A stretch of DNA of 7,451 nucleotides, taken from the NCBI GenBank assembly GCA_938091275.1, contig CALKMY010000047.1, positions 1 through 7,451 of the forward strand. The letters are read 5' to 3'. Origin of the DNA: Candidatus Nanopelagicales bacterium (GTDB lineage: Bacteria; Actinomycetota; Actinomycetes; S36-B12). The stretch's first letter is position 1, and each line of letters starts with the position of its first letter. A model generated the notes under the pieces. The model saw nothing but the letters and a program-made list of their open reading frames with translations, did not search any database and was not told where the DNA came from. Shown piece by piece: positions 7,399 through 7,451 of this stretch. The translations under genes were made by a program, and so were the position numbers.

Positions 7399-7451
7399 CG
7401 CGCGCGGCTGCCGTCCTGAGATATGTTGTCGTTGTTCCTTTAAGCCCGTCC
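7399..7451. other. Region after pyk with no gene or terminator recognised
   Basis: This stretch opens with an alternating GC run (GCGCGCGC, whose first G is the last base of the pyk stop codon) and then becomes more AT-rich. I see no stem followed by a T-run, no tRNA-like start and no start codon with a ribosome binding site. TATGTT at 7422-7427 looks like a -10 element but has no -35 partner. The downstream gene is outside the window. Confidence 0.4.

Noticed and set aside
7398..7420. GC-rich run after pyk as an intrinsic terminator
   Set aside because: The GCGCGCGC and CGGCTGCCG segments do not form a clean stem with a loop, and no T-run follows directly.
7422..7427. TATGTT as a -10 promoter element for the next gene
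   Set aside because: No -35 match lies upstream (the region is GCGCGC-rich) and the downstream gene is not visible. Too weak to annotate.

Overview
The window is an ordinary core-metabolism segment from a high-GC bacterium. GC is roughly 60-67% in two lines counted by eye. All three genes are on the + strand and packed tightly: gltB (glutamate synthase large subunit, 5' end cut by the window edge), gltD (glutamate synthase small subunit) and pyk (pyruvate kinase). The gltB-gltD-pyk order, the actinobacterial style of the Pyk N-terminus (MRRAKIVATLGPATSS) and the GltD N-terminus (MADPRGFLTT) point to Actinomycetota. Two in-frame TTA leucine codons in pyk make a Streptomyces-like host with strong TTA avoidance less likely. 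I cannot name a genus.

Layout. Positions 1-4494 are gltB, lacking only its start codon and short propeptide; the catalytic cysteine is at 25-27. gltD (4487-5941) overlaps gltB by 8 nt and has a good Shine-Dalgarno inside the gltB tail. A 23-bp gap (5942-5964) separates gltD from pyk (5965-7398). The gap has no Shine-Dalgarno but carries a TANNNT -10-like hexamer spaced for a leaderless pyk transcript. A perfect 12-bp palindrome straddles the gltD stop codon just upstream of that hexamer. The last 53 bp (7399-7451) hold no gene or terminator that I can support.

How the genes work together. GltB and GltD form the NADPH-dependent GOGAT enzyme, which converts glutamine plus 2-oxoglutarate into two glutamates. 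Pyk makes pyruvate and ATP from phosphoenolpyruvate and so feeds the route towards the TCA cycle that supplies 2-oxoglutarate. The linkage may tie nitrogen assimilation to lower glycolysis, but the gap suggests pyk can also be started from its own promoter.

I found no mobile element, CRISPR array, RNA gene, broken gene or new system. The points worth a second look are small: the probable leaderless pyk promoter, the palindrome beside it, the K+-independent active-site signature in Pyk, and an 18-bp exact direct repeat inside gltD.
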